From JAGPDB01 sp046331265 (lineage in GTDB: Bacteria > Actinomycetota > Acidimicrobiia > IMCC26256 > JAGPDB01), in assembly GCA_046331265.1 (NCBI GenBank), contig JAXLRE010000004.1, forward strand, positions 62,001 to 126,000: a DNA stretch of 64,000 bases, written 5' to 3'. Below are positions 43,098 through 50,515 of this stretch, one piece after another (position 1 is the first letter of the stretch; each line of letters opens with the position of its first letter). The translations under genes were made by a program, and so were the position numbers. Below the pieces are notes generated by a model. It worked only from the letters and a program-made list of their open reading frames with translations, was not told where the DNA came from and searched no databases.

Positions 43098-43929
43098 CGT
43101 TTAAATTATCCTTCATTATTGTGAGGTAGTTTTCATTTTTATCAGCCTGTGTTTCTGTCAAAAACTCTATTGGTGACAGTTCAATGACTTCAACTTTAAA
43201 ATCATTTTTAAATAAGTTATCTAATTTTTTCGAAGTGCTTTCCTCTACAAATACTGTTTTTACTTTTTGTGATTGAATATATTTTTTTAAACTGCTCAAT
43301 TCTTTTGAAGTTGGTTCGCTTTCAGGATTGTTACCAAGAATTGATTTGTATTTTAATTTGTAGCTTTTTGCTAACAATTCAAATGCATTATGCGAAGTTA
43401 TTAAGGTTCTAGAAGAGCACTTGTTTATAGTCAATTTATAATCTAAATCTAACTGTTCAATTTTATTCAACAATTTTTTAGCATTTCGTTTATAAAACGC
43501 CCTGTTAGTTTTATCTATCTCAGAAACAGATTTGGTAAATGAATTAATAATTTTTTTCACTAAACCTATATCTAGCCATATATGTGGGTTTTTTGAACTT
43601 GAAAATTTTGAAGCATATATTGTTTGTTTACTTCTATCTTTGGCAGCTTTCTCAATTGATGGTTGAAAACCATTACCTATTAGAAGAGCTAGGTCAGAAT
43701 TTAAAAGCTGCTGAGTTGACTTAACATTGAGTTCTGCTTCATGCGGCTCAACCCCTTGTGATATTACATTTATAACTTCAAATTTGTTACCAACAACTTC
43801 TTTTACTAAATACTGAAATGGATAAATTGAAGTTACAATTGTTTTAGAAGAACTTTTATCTTGGCTACAAGAAGTTATAAGTGGAGTAGATACCAGAACT
43901 AAAACCAACAAGACAACGATTTTTTTCAA
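43069..43929 (-). CDS. znuA: zinc/manganese ABC transporter substrate-binding lipoprotein (ZnuA-like)
   Basis: This 286-residue protein is the extracellular metal-binding component of a ZnuABC-type importer. It starts with a lipoprotein signal peptide (VLVSTPLITSC). Cluster 9 family features are TSIYPFQYLVKEV, the His of GVEPHEAELN, NPHIWLDIGL, and TSHNAFELLAK; these three histidines are placed as metal ligands, with a final acidic residue in VEEST. A TTG start with AGGAAAG just upstream is chosen. The typical His-rich loop of E. coli ZnuA is absent. It is divergent from znuCB across a palindromic operator. Confidence 0.9.
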   Translation of the reverse strand: MKKIVVLLVLVLVSTPLITSCSQDKSSSKTIVTSIYPFQYLVKEVVGNKFEVINVISQGVEPHEAELNVKSTQQLLNSDLALLIGNGFQPSIEKAAKDRSKQTIYASKFSSSKNPHIWLDIGLVKKIINSFTKSVSEIDKTNRAFYKRNAKKLLNKIEQLDLDYKLTINKCSSRTLITSHNAFELLAKSYKLKYKSILGNNPESEPTSKELSSLKKYIQSQKVKTVFVEESTSKKLDNLFKNDFKVEVIELSPIEFLTETQADKNENYLTIMKDNLNVIQLGLDCY

Positions 43930-43948
43930 ACTTTCCTACCTAACCATT

Positions 43949-43985
43949 AACGGCTATAATGAGAATGATTCTCATTATAGCCGTT
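43949..43985. promoter_or_regulatory. 37-bp Zur/Fur-type palindromic operator with embedded -10 boxes in both directions
   Basis: The sequence from 43949 to 43985 is a perfect inverted repeat of 18-bp arms around a single G at 43967. The central 15 bp, TGAGAATGATTCTCA (43960-43974), fits the 7-1-7 Fur/Zur box pattern. Each arm contains TATAAT (43955-43960 on plus; 43974-43979 on minus), so both divergent znu promoters would be covered by a bound repressor. TTTGCA on the minus strand at 43997-44002 is a plausible -35 for znuA. Confidence 0.85.
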
Positions 43986-43995
43986 TGGGGAAATA

Positions 43996-44661
43996 GTGCA
44001 AAACATAGCGATATCAGTAGAAAACTTAAGATACTCATATAGCGAAACGCCGGTCTTAAACAAAATTGATTTAGAAATCAATCAGAAGAGCTTAACTTTA
44101 ATTCTTGGAAATAATGGTAGCGGTAAAACCACACTTGCCAAATGTCTAGTTGGATTGTTACAGCCTGTTGAAGGAGCAATAACTAGATATAGCGACAAAA
44201 TTGGATATGTTTCACAACGTAACAACATAGGTAGCGATTTTCCAATTAATGTCGACGAAGTAGTTTCTACAGGATGGCTGTTAGGAACAAAAAAGATTTT
44301 TCATAGAAAATCTGACCGGGAAAAAACAGTTGACCATTCTTTGAAATCTGTTGGAATGCTCGAGCACAAACAATCTTTAATCTCAGAACTTTCTGGCGGT
44401 CAACAACAACGAGTAATGATCGCAAAAGCATTAGCAAGTGAACCAAATATTCTGATCCTTGATGAACCAACACTAGGTGTTGATTCAGAAAGTATCGAAA
44501 AAATCATCTCAGCAATCGAACACATAATTAATAAACATGACACAACAGTTATAGTCATTACACATGAAGAAAAATATTTTGCAAAACTCGCAGACAAAGT
44601 TATTAAGTTAGATAACGAAGTTATATTTGAAGGTACTTATAGTCAATATGTCAATATTTAA
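43996..44661 (+). CDS. znuC: zinc/manganese ABC transporter ATPase (ZnuC-like)
   Basis: This 221-residue ATPase energises the metal importer. Walker A is LGNNGSGKTTLAKCL near residue 40, the ABC signature is LSGGQQQRVMIAKALA, and Walker B is ILILDEPTLGVD. The D-loop and a His switch (VITHEEK) follow. It begins with GTG, 10 bp after the palindromic operator, with GGGG as ribosome-binding site. The stop lies inside the znuB start region (14-bp overlap), as is usual for coupled ABC subunits. Confidence 0.93.
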   Translation: MQNIAISVENLRYSYSETPVLNKIDLEINQKSLTLILGNNGSGKTTLAKCLVGLLQPVEGAITRYSDKIGYVSQRNNIGSDFPINVDEVVSTGWLLGTKKIFHRKSDREKTVDHSLKSVGMLEHKQSLISELSGGQQQRVMIAKALASEPNILILDEPTLGVDSESIEKIISAIEHIINKHDTTVIVITHEEKYFAKLADKVIKLDNEVIFEGTYSQYVNI

Positions 44662-45451
44662 TAATGAATTCGTTCTGAGAGCATTTATTGCAACAATTCT
44701 TATTGGTTTTGCAGCGCCATTTATAGGTACATATGTAGTTCAGAGAAAGTTGTCGCTAGTTGGCGATGGGCTTGGGCATGTTGCCGCTGCCGGAGTTGGT
44801 TTAGCTCTATGGTTTAATTTTGCGCCACAACTGATAGCTATTGTTGCAACAGTAATAGCAGCGATTGCGATTGAATGGATAATGCATACTTCAAAAAATT
44901 CTGATACAGCACTGGCAGTTATCTTTTATTCAGGAATTGGTGCGAGCATTATTTTTGCGGGAAAAAGTTCTAATCAATTAAAACTTCAACAGTATCTATT
45001 TGGTTCTCTTCTAACAATCTCTTGGACAGAAATAATATATTTAGCAATAATCTGTCTTGTTGTAGTCTGCGCTTTATTTTTTATCTGGCGTTATCTTTTG
45101 TCTATTTCAATTGATGAAGATTCTGCAAAAATTGCTGGAGTAAATACACACATGTTCCACATAGCAATCATGACATTTGTTGCTTTAATTGTTTCTATAT
45201 CAATTTCAATAACTGGAATTCTTTTAATTTCTGCAGTTATGGTCATACCAGTTTTGTCAGCAAAAACTATCGGAAAATATTTTTACCAAACATGGATTTT
45301 TGCATCAGTTCTTGGTGTAATTGGTTCAGTACTTGGTTTCGTCCTGTCAACATTTTTTGACTTGGCACCCGGTGGAACAATCGTTATTACACACATTTTT
45401 ATATTTGGCTTGATGTCGATAATAACGAAGTTAAAAATATCTAAGATTTAG
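44648..45451 (+). CDS. znuB: zinc/manganese ABC transporter permease (ZnuB-like)
   Basis: This 267-residue integral membrane protein has eight or more hydrophobic helices and belongs to the ABC-3 permease family. Family blocks are GTYVVQRKLSLVGDGLGHVAAAGVGLA and, later, LLISAVMVIPVLSAKTI. The ATG at 44648 is preferred to an in-frame TTG at 44627 because GAAGG lies 15 nt upstream and the overlap with znuC is then 14 bp. The 3' end overlaps the convergent csrA gene by 11 bp. Confidence 0.93.
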   Translation: MSIFNNEFVLRAFIATILIGFAAPFIGTYVVQRKLSLVGDGLGHVAAAGVGLALWFNFAPQLIAIVATVIAAIAIEWIMHTSKNSDTALAVIFYSGIGASIIFAGKSSNQLKLQQYLFGSLLTISWTEIIYLAIICLVVVCALFFIWRYLLSISIDEDSAKIAGVNTHMFHIAIMTFVALIVSISISITGILLISAVMVIPVLSAKTIGKYFYQTWIFASVLGVIGSVLGFVLSTFFDLAPGGTIVITHIFIFGLMSIITKLKISKI

Positions 45452-45677
45452 TACTTGTCGTAACTTCTTCTTCTGTTGCGCTGTGTACATCAGCTGTAGT
45501 TGCAGCATCTGTATTAACATCATGAAGAGCCCTGTAAACTTCTTCGCGATGAACAGTTACATCTCTTGGCGCTGTTATTCCAATACGAACTTGGTCGCCT
45601 CGCACCTCTAGTACAGTAACGACGACATCGTCTCCTATGATGATACTTTGATTAGCACGTCTTGTTAGTACGAGCAT
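45441..45677 (-). CDS. csrA: carbon storage regulator CsrA
   Basis: CsrA is an RNA-binding post-transcriptional regulator that blocks ribosome-binding sites containing GGA. The core is standard: MLVLTRRANQSIIIGDD at the N terminus, then VRIGITAPRDVTVHREEVYRAL, including the conserved Arg of the VHREEV segment. At 78 residues it has an acidic Thr/Ser-rich tail of about 23 residues beyond the usual ~55. It is encoded just downstream of fliW, the gene for its protein antagonist. Confidence 0.95.
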   Translation of the reverse strand: MLVLTRRANQSIIIGDDVVVTVLEVRGDQVRIGITAPRDVTVHREEVYRALHDVNTDAATTADVHSATEEEVTTSTKS

Positions 45678-45793
45678 TTTAAAGTCCCTTCCATTTCTCC
45701 ACTACGTCCTTGTGACATCTGATCTTAATAATAGGCGCTAGAGAATACAAAAGCGTGTCACTAATTAGGACAAATTGTTTTTTTCGTATTGCT

Positions 45794-46186
45794 TCATGCA
45801 TATAGGGGTATCCATCCTGTGTGTGGTGAATTCGGCAACAAAGCCTGCATTGCCGAGCGCGTATGTACATTTACAACTATTACTGAATGCAAATGCGCTT
45901 TTGCATCTTCAAATCTTTGATCAAGTTTGACGACGCTAAGTGCAAATGCATCTGCAGGAGAATTAATTTCTAATTTCGATGCGACAGCATCATCAATATC
46001 TAAAACTAAATCTGGACGAACACTTCTAGGTGGGACCATCACAAAATGTGGACCAACTGATCGAAAGAGCCATAGCCCTCTTGGCAAAGATTCGAGTTGC
46101 ATAGCTCGAATCCATGCAAAACCAGGTATACCTTTAGGAAATTTCACCATACCTGGTGTTATCTCAGTATTGTCAAGAATTACCAT
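45794..46186 (-). CDS. fliW: FliW-family CsrA antagonist (flagellar assembly factor)
   Basis: FliW binds CsrA and, in flagellated bacteria, flagellin; the three form a partner switch. The 130-residue protein follows the family: ITPGMVKFPKGIPGF near the N terminus, then PADAFALSVV in the middle, and VNVHTRSAMQALLPN near the end. It is directly upstream of csrA (116 bp gap) as in Bacillus and Treponema. No flagellar gene is seen in the window, so either flagellar genes are elsewhere or the pair has another use. Confidence 0.9.
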   Translation of the reverse strand: MVILDNTEITPGMVKFPKGIPGFAWIRAMQLESLPRGLWLFRSVGPHFVMVPPRSVRPDLVLDIDDAVASKLEINSPADAFALSVVKLDQRFEDAKAHLHSVIVVNVHTRSAMQALLPNSPHTGWIPLYA

Positions 46187-46360
46187 ATCGAACCTCGTTT
46201 ATATGTATCGGTAAGATTTTTTCTAAAGGTGATATGTATTTTTTCTGAGGTTTCGTGACAGGGATTAATTATCGCAATATTCGCGAATTGCTTCTTCCGC
46301 TACGTAATTTGATGCTGGATTCAACTACGATATCTAGTCGTTCATTCTCGACTCGATAAC
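46187..46360. other. intergenic stretch upstream of fliW and the tRNA-Lys repeats
   Basis: The gap 46187-46492 is over 300 bp and has no gene. Its first part (46187-46360) holds an AT-rich region suited to the fliW promoter and a hairpin formed by ATCTAGTCG and CGACTCGAT around 46332-46357. The second part (46361-46480) holds repeat B copies 2 and 3. I see nothing else. Confidence 0.6.
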
Positions 46361-46414
46361 ACAGGAAGCGAAGGATGAGCGACCGCGAGCAACGTCAGGC
46401 TCAGCCTGCGTTGC
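46361..46414 (+). repeat. repeat B copy 2: conserved 15-mer plus strong hairpin
   Basis: ACAGGAAGCGAAGGATGAGCG starts at 46361 and matches 20 of 21 positions with copy 1 upstream of tRNA-Arg. It is followed by a hairpin of GCAACG (46389-46394) with CGTTGC (46409-46414), enclosing CAGGC-TCA-GCCTG. Its stem sequence differs from copy 1 while GCAAC/GTTGC is kept, so structure is retained. Confidence 0.75.
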
Positions 46415-46427
46415 GACAAACAATTGA

Positions 46428-46480
46428 GGGAAGCGAAGGATGAGCGACCCGAAGGAACATCCGGCTTTGCCGGTGCTCCG
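46428..46480 (+). repeat. repeat B copy 3: conserved 15-mer plus hairpin before tRNA-Lys
   Basis: GGGAAGCGAAGGATGAGCG starts at 46428, 13 bp after the copy 2 hairpin. It is followed by GGAACAT and a CCGGC-TTT-GCCGG hairpin (46461-46473) whose sequence is unrelated to that of copies 1 and 2. The tRNA-Lys gene starts 12 bp later. Confidence 0.75.
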
Positions 46481-46492
46481 AAAAAAACCAGC

Positions 46493-46565
46493 GCGCCGGT
46501 AGCTCAGTTGGTAGAGCACCAGACTTTTAATCTGTTGGTCGTGGGTTCGATCCCCACCCGGCGTA
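46493..46565 (+). tRNA. tRNA-Lys (anticodon TTT)
   Basis: The gene folds as a full cloverleaf: acceptor stem GCGCCGG/CCGGCGT (with a terminal G-T pair), D arm AGCTCAGTTGGTAGAGC, anticodon loop CTTTTAA with anticodon TTT at 46526-46528, and T arm GTGGGTTCGATCCCCAC. The discriminator is A46565; CCA is not encoded. There is a C-T mismatch at the base of the anticodon stem. Repeat A copy 3 follows 18 bp later and may terminate it. Confidence 0.97.
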
Positions 46566-46583
46566 CACCTATTCCACTTTTAT

Positions 46584-46634
46584 CCGTGTTGGGTCGAAAA
46601 ACTATCGTTTTTCGATAGAAAATCCCACAAACAC
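46584..46634 (-). repeat. 51-bp dispersed hairpin repeat A, copy 3 (inverted)
   Basis: Its reverse complement is identical to copy 1 over all 51 bases. It sits between the 3' ends of tRNA-Lys (plus) and the DNA glycosylase gene (minus), 7 bp from the latter. All three copies lie within 30 bp beyond a protein-gene stop codon, supporting a terminator-like role. Confidence 0.88.
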
Positions 46635-46641
46635 AATCATA

Positions 46642-47217
46642 TTAAATCTTTGAAACATACGGATTGTCTTTAATATAAAATCTCCACGGCACATCAATTG
46701 CTTGTTTAATTCCAATACGACTTGTTGAAGAAATTTTATTTTTACTGAGAGGTTCCTGTAACAGGAGTTTTAAAGGATAAGAATTTAGATAATGTGCATT
46801 TAATTTTTTATCTATCTGTAAAGCAGAGCATAATTTAGATGGACCATTTGTCAATGTAATCCCACTGTGACCTTGACGGTTTTTCTTCATAATCTCAATG
46901 CCAGAAATTGGTTCAACTGCTCTGATTAGCGCGGCTTCCCCATGACCATTTGGGCCAGTAACCACATTGCAGCAATAGTGCATGCCATAAATGAAGTAGA
47001 CATATAAGAAACCTGCTTGATCAAACATTATTTGATTTCTCATTGTTTGACCTTTATAAGTATGGCTAGCTGGATCATTTTGATCATATGCTTCAGTCTC
47101 AACAATGCGTACACGGACTATTTGATTTCCTATTTTTCTTTCCAAAATTGCACCAAGTAACCGTTTAGCAGCGTCTGGCGCTGGCACTATCAGCTCAGAA
47201 AATTCGCTATTGACCAT
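46642..47217 (-). CDS. 3-methyladenine DNA glycosylase (AAG/MPG family)
   Basis: This 191-residue protein matches the alkyladenine glycosylase family, which removes alkylated purines in base excision repair. Motifs include RIVETEAYDQNDPASHTYKG, where the Glu is catalytic, then FIYGMHYCCNVVTG and EAALIRAVEP. The fold is a compact, single domain. It lies between repeat A copy 3 and tRNA-Glu with no neighbour on its strand. Confidence 0.93.
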   Translation of the reverse strand: MVNSEFSELIVPAPDAAKRLLGAILERKIGNQIVRVRIVETEAYDQNDPASHTYKGQTMRNQIMFDQAGFLYVYFIYGMHYCCNVVTGPNGHGEAALIRAVEPISGIEIMKKNRQGHSGITLTNGPSKLCSALQIDKKLNAHYLNSYPLKLLLQEPLSKNKISSTSRIGIKQAIDVPWRFYIKDNPYVSKI

Positions 47218-47296
47218 GCTCGCCTTAATAAATTGAAATATTATCTGCTAGATTATCTCTCCTTATATACCTTCTCAAACTGACAAGGTAGTCCGG

Positions 47297-47372
47297 GCCC
47301 CCATCGTCTAGCGGCCTAGGACGCCGCCCTTTCACGGCGGTAACACGGGTTCAAATCCCGTTGGGGGTGCCA
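47297..47372 (+). tRNA. tRNA-Glu (anticodon TTC)
   Basis: Full cloverleaf: acceptor GCCCCCA/TGGGGGT (end G-T pair), D arm, anticodon stem CCGCC/GGCGG with loop CTTTCAC and anticodon TTC at 47331-47333, T arm ACGGG-TTCAAAT-CCCGT. Discriminator G47369 and CCA are encoded. Accessory-looking genes follow on its 3' side. Confidence 0.97.
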
Positions 47373-47425
47373 AATCGTAGATTCAGTATTATAAAATTTT
47401 TAAAGAATATAGACTTGTCAATCGT

Positions 47426-49054
47426 CTAGCTATTCGGGCTTTCATCCGCTGAATCATCATGTTTTGACGGAAAGTCGTCGTAACTTTCAAATGTTTCTAT
47501 CTCTTCAACTTCTGAAAACTCATTGAGGAAACGATGTAAAATTCGCATTAAGTATTCCAATTTGTTTTGTTGAAAGTCATCCTCAAAATGCATTTCCTCA
47601 CATTCCTGGATATATATATGCAACTGCTGTCGATCTGTAAAGATTGGGAATATCCCAGGTAGTTTTCTCACAAGAGCAACTGTCTCTTCTTCTTGTTCTC
47701 TTTCCAAATCTCGAAACATTGCTTCAATACTTCCGTGGCTATTATCTCCCCAGAATGAAGTGACCCTACCCATACCACCAAACATTGGTCTAAGTTCAAT
47801 AAAGCTTCTTATCCGAGCATATTCAATTCGTTCATCATCTTCCGGAGCTGCAAATGGTAATCGGTGAAAATACAGAAAACTTGACCATAGAATAGGGTCT
47901 ATCTTAGGAAAAAGGTTTTGAGTAACATCATCGACCTTACTGTCATAGTTAGAAGTGGCAAAGAAAAAACTGGGTCGATCAAATATCCACATTAAATAAG
48001 CTTGCAACCAACATAAAACAGGCATTTTCAATGTTTCATTCTCTAAATGCTCAATAGTTATTAGCCAATTCGACGGAAAGCTTCTCCAGATATTTCTTGA
48101 ATTTTCTAATTCTCCGTAAATTTGTAGAAAGTTCGTCGCAAAGTAATCGATAAATGATTTGTTGACTCCATTCCTATCTAGATATTTCGTTACTCCATGA
48201 AATAACTGCCATGCACCGTGGTCATATGACATGTCGTTCTTCATAAGCTCTTCAAAAAGCCTCGCTGCGCTGTCCACAAATGCATATGAACTTGGTTTTT
48301 CATTACTCCAGATATTTGAAACCCAAGGCATACAAAAATCGATAATTGCTGAATGTATCAAGGGGTCACGTAGATCGAATATAGGAACTAACTTTTTGCT
48401 TTCATGCCCCTCACCATTAACAATCACCGACTTTGTGTCACCGAGGTAACCTGTAAAGTCAATTAATAAACGCATTCCAGTAAAATCTTTATCACTCATT
48501 TTGTTTAATTGTTCAATAAATATAGGAACATACTGTCGAACATCAACTATTCCTGGATTGTTTTGCGCATAACTCCAAGTACTCGACCACACGATCTCCA
48601 TATCTCGCTCAGAAAGTTGACTTAAATATTCATTTCTCTTAGCTGCACGGTAATTTCCAAGAGGATTGTTTCTAGGCTCATTTGTTGAATACCATTGATA
48701 AATCTCAACAAATGCACGAATTAACATAAAAAGACATATCAGTTCTAAAAACACCAATACCGTTTGTGCATGTTCAACTTTCCATAAAAAAGGAATAATC
48801 CCCATAACAATAAATGAAGCAAAGATCACTTTTGCCTTGACTACTAAATTGAGAATTACCTGCTTATCCCAAGGAAGTGTCTCTTCATTCATCATGAAGA
48901 TTGCGACTGGGATCAGGAGAGCTGTCATTAATGCTGGAAGTCCTATTAAGGCTTCTATGGATATTTTCTCTTTAAATGCGTCATTAGAATTAAATATTGC
49001 CTTAGCCAACATATCAATATTAAACGGAAACATAGGGTAACTTGAATAAGGCAT
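47426..49054 (-). CDS. unknown membrane-anchored protein, about 542 residues
   Basis: I do not recognise this protein. It has three hydrophobic helices in the N-terminal ~140 residues and then a long hydrophilic, helix-rich domain to the C terminus, which is very acidic. The soluble domain is rich in Trp, Tyr and Phe. The ATG at 49054 is chosen; an in-frame TTG at 49102 is the alternative. It lies directly downstream of the tRNA-Glu on the opposite strand and is flanked on its 5' side by the largest gene-free gap in the window, so it may belong to an accessory segment. Confidence 0.7.
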   Translation of the reverse strand: MPYSSYPMFPFNIDMLAKAIFNSNDAFKEKISIEALIGLPALMTALLIPVAIFMMNEETLPWDKQVILNLVVKAKVIFASFIVMGIIPFLWKVEHAQTVLVFLELICLFMLIRAFVEIYQWYSTNEPRNNPLGNYRAAKRNEYLSQLSERDMEIVWSSTWSYAQNNPGIVDVRQYVPIFIEQLNKMSDKDFTGMRLLIDFTGYLGDTKSVIVNGEGHESKKLVPIFDLRDPLIHSAIIDFCMPWVSNIWSNEKPSSYAFVDSAARLFEELMKNDMSYDHGAWQLFHGVTKYLDRNGVNKSFIDYFATNFLQIYGELENSRNIWRSFPSNWLITIEHLENETLKMPVLCWLQAYLMWIFDRPSFFFATSNYDSKVDDVTQNLFPKIDPILWSSFLYFHRLPFAAPEDDERIEYARIRSFIELRPMFGGMGRVTSFWGDNSHGSIEAMFRDLEREQEEETVALVRKLPGIFPIFTDRQQLHIYIQECEEMHFEDDFQQNKLEYLMRILHRFLNEFSEVEEIETFESYDDFPSKHDDSADESPNS

Positions 49055-49532
49055 AGTTAGCTTTAAGCTTAGATGTACTGGATGAAAAGATGAAATTTCC
49101 AATGCTTCTGCATATGATAATTACTTCTATCTTGCTACATTGAGGTTGAAATAAGTTCATGTCTGTTAAGTGGGCCATCTAGAGCTCAATATATAACTTA
49201 TAAAGATTCAAATCCCGATATTCAGATAGACAGCAAGAGAAGAAATGAGTAATTCCAATCCTATACGCCCGCAACCTTTAATAACCTGCCGACTCTTCAG
49301 TACCATTTACCCACTCTTCAAAGCGGTTCCAATCATTTATCTTTTGGGGTGCCACAAATAATGCATCCTCTCATCTACATGTAATTAATGCATGTTTCAC
49401 AATTGGTCTAGTTAGTATTAACTACTAATTGTTAAATTCCCAGTTAAGTATCCAGTTATCACTGGATTACACAATATAGAATGACGAAGCAATCACATCA
49501 GATTAAATATTTTGATTTAACAGGAACCGCTC
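49055..49532. other. gene-poor gap with possible tRNA and gene relics
   Basis: No convincing gene is present. At 49172-49217 a tRNA-like scrap shows GGGCCATCTAG and an 11-nt T-loop-like TTCAAATCCCG, shared with the tRNA-Glu and tRNA-Asp genes. At 49278-49370 (minus) an open frame with protein-like composition reads through APQKINDWNRFEEW to a stop, without a start. Neither is a functional gene; both may be decayed remnants. Confidence 0.4.
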
Positions 49533-50495
49533 ATGTCTGCCACCAAACCTGAAATTTTCTGGGGCAGACTAACCCCATCCTTTTTTAAAAGTTGGATATT
49601 TGTTTCGATAGTGATGTGCGTTGTTATGATTGGAACTTTTCTGAATTCACGTACAGGAGTATATGAAACTTGGAGATATATCGAGGTTGGATGTTTTTCC
49701 ATTGCTGCCCTAACATTCTTAGGAACTCGCATATGTAGATCTTCTTATGTTTTAGTAGATGAAATGCTTACCATAAGGCCTGCATTTGGTTTGAAAAAAA
49801 ATATAGATCTCTCAAGCGTTAAAGCCATTGCAACTTACAAACGTTCGGGACGTTTTCGAGGGGGCGTAATAACAACTGCAAGATATTACTGTTTGTGTTA
49901 CGAAGGAAAGGGAAGGAAAGTAACCTCTGAGACTAGAAGGAACCTTCCCACACATGTAGACACGACTGAGCTAAAAGAAGTAGCGCTACCCCTAAGCATG
50001 ATTGACCCGACATTTATGCGAGTATTAGGTAAATATGTAGAAAAATATTCAGTCAAAATAAAAAATGCAGATCTAGAATCAAACTTGATTGATGAAGCAA
50101 ATCAAAAAAATAAAAAACCGACAAAACCTTTACGACGAGACATAATATTTCGTAGATATGGTTGGCTAATAACAATAGTTTTCTTGACAATTACTATCGC
50201 AGGAATAGTAGGAGAAACAAATTCGTGGAGAATCGCTAATAAAAAATATATTATTTCTTCTGATGAAATAACCCGAGAATTAGTCAAATTAGCGAATGAT
50301 AACGTCAACGTACCTCATGAAAAAAAGATCGACTCTCTATACTGTGATTTTCAACAAAAGACTCCATACAACTGTTCAATATATTTATATGGCCAAAAAG
50401 AAGTATATGCAAATGCGTTTATTCTCGACAAAGGTGAATCAGTTAAAAAGAATGCTAGGTTCATTTATATAAAAGGTACGAACGATAAAAAATAA
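49533..50495 (+). CDS. unknown membrane protein, 320 residues
   Basis: This protein has two N-terminal hydrophobic helices (about residues 20-41 and 50-66), a ~130-residue soluble part containing SSYVLVDEMLTIRPAFGLKKNIDLSSV split over a PH-like beta pattern, a third helix (about 210-227) and a C-terminal soluble domain with two cysteines. The arrangement resembles bacterial PH-domain (YdbT/DUF304-like) membrane proteins in its first half, a weak comparison. AGGA lies 8 nt before the ATG. It is not part of a clear operon. Confidence 0.72.
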   Translation: MSATKPEIFWGRLTPSFFKSWIFVSIVMCVVMIGTFLNSRTGVYETWRYIEVGCFSIAALTFLGTRICRSSYVLVDEMLTIRPAFGLKKNIDLSSVKAIATYKRSGRFRGGVITTARYYCLCYEGKGRKVTSETRRNLPTHVDTTELKEVALPLSMIDPTFMRVLGKYVEKYSVKIKNADLESNLIDEANQKNKKPTKPLRRDIIFRRYGWLITIVFLTITIAGIVGETNSWRIANKKYIISSDEITRELVKLANDNVNVPHEKKIDSLYCDFQQKTPYNCSIYLYGQKEVYANAFILDKGESVKKNARFIYIKGTNDKK

Positions 50496-50515
50496 TGTCG
50501 TGCCAAATTAAGACT

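Noticed and set aside
45679..45870. 63-residue minus-strand frame between csrA and fliW
   Set aside because: It overlaps the fliW 3' end in another frame, has no family resemblance and no ribosome-binding site.
46424..46618. 64-residue plus-strand frame
   Set aside because: It covers repeat B, tRNA-Lys and repeat A and is not protein-like.
49172..49217. tRNA gene at the TTCAAATCCCG match
   Set aside because: No acceptor, D or anticodon stem can be formed around it; at best a relic.
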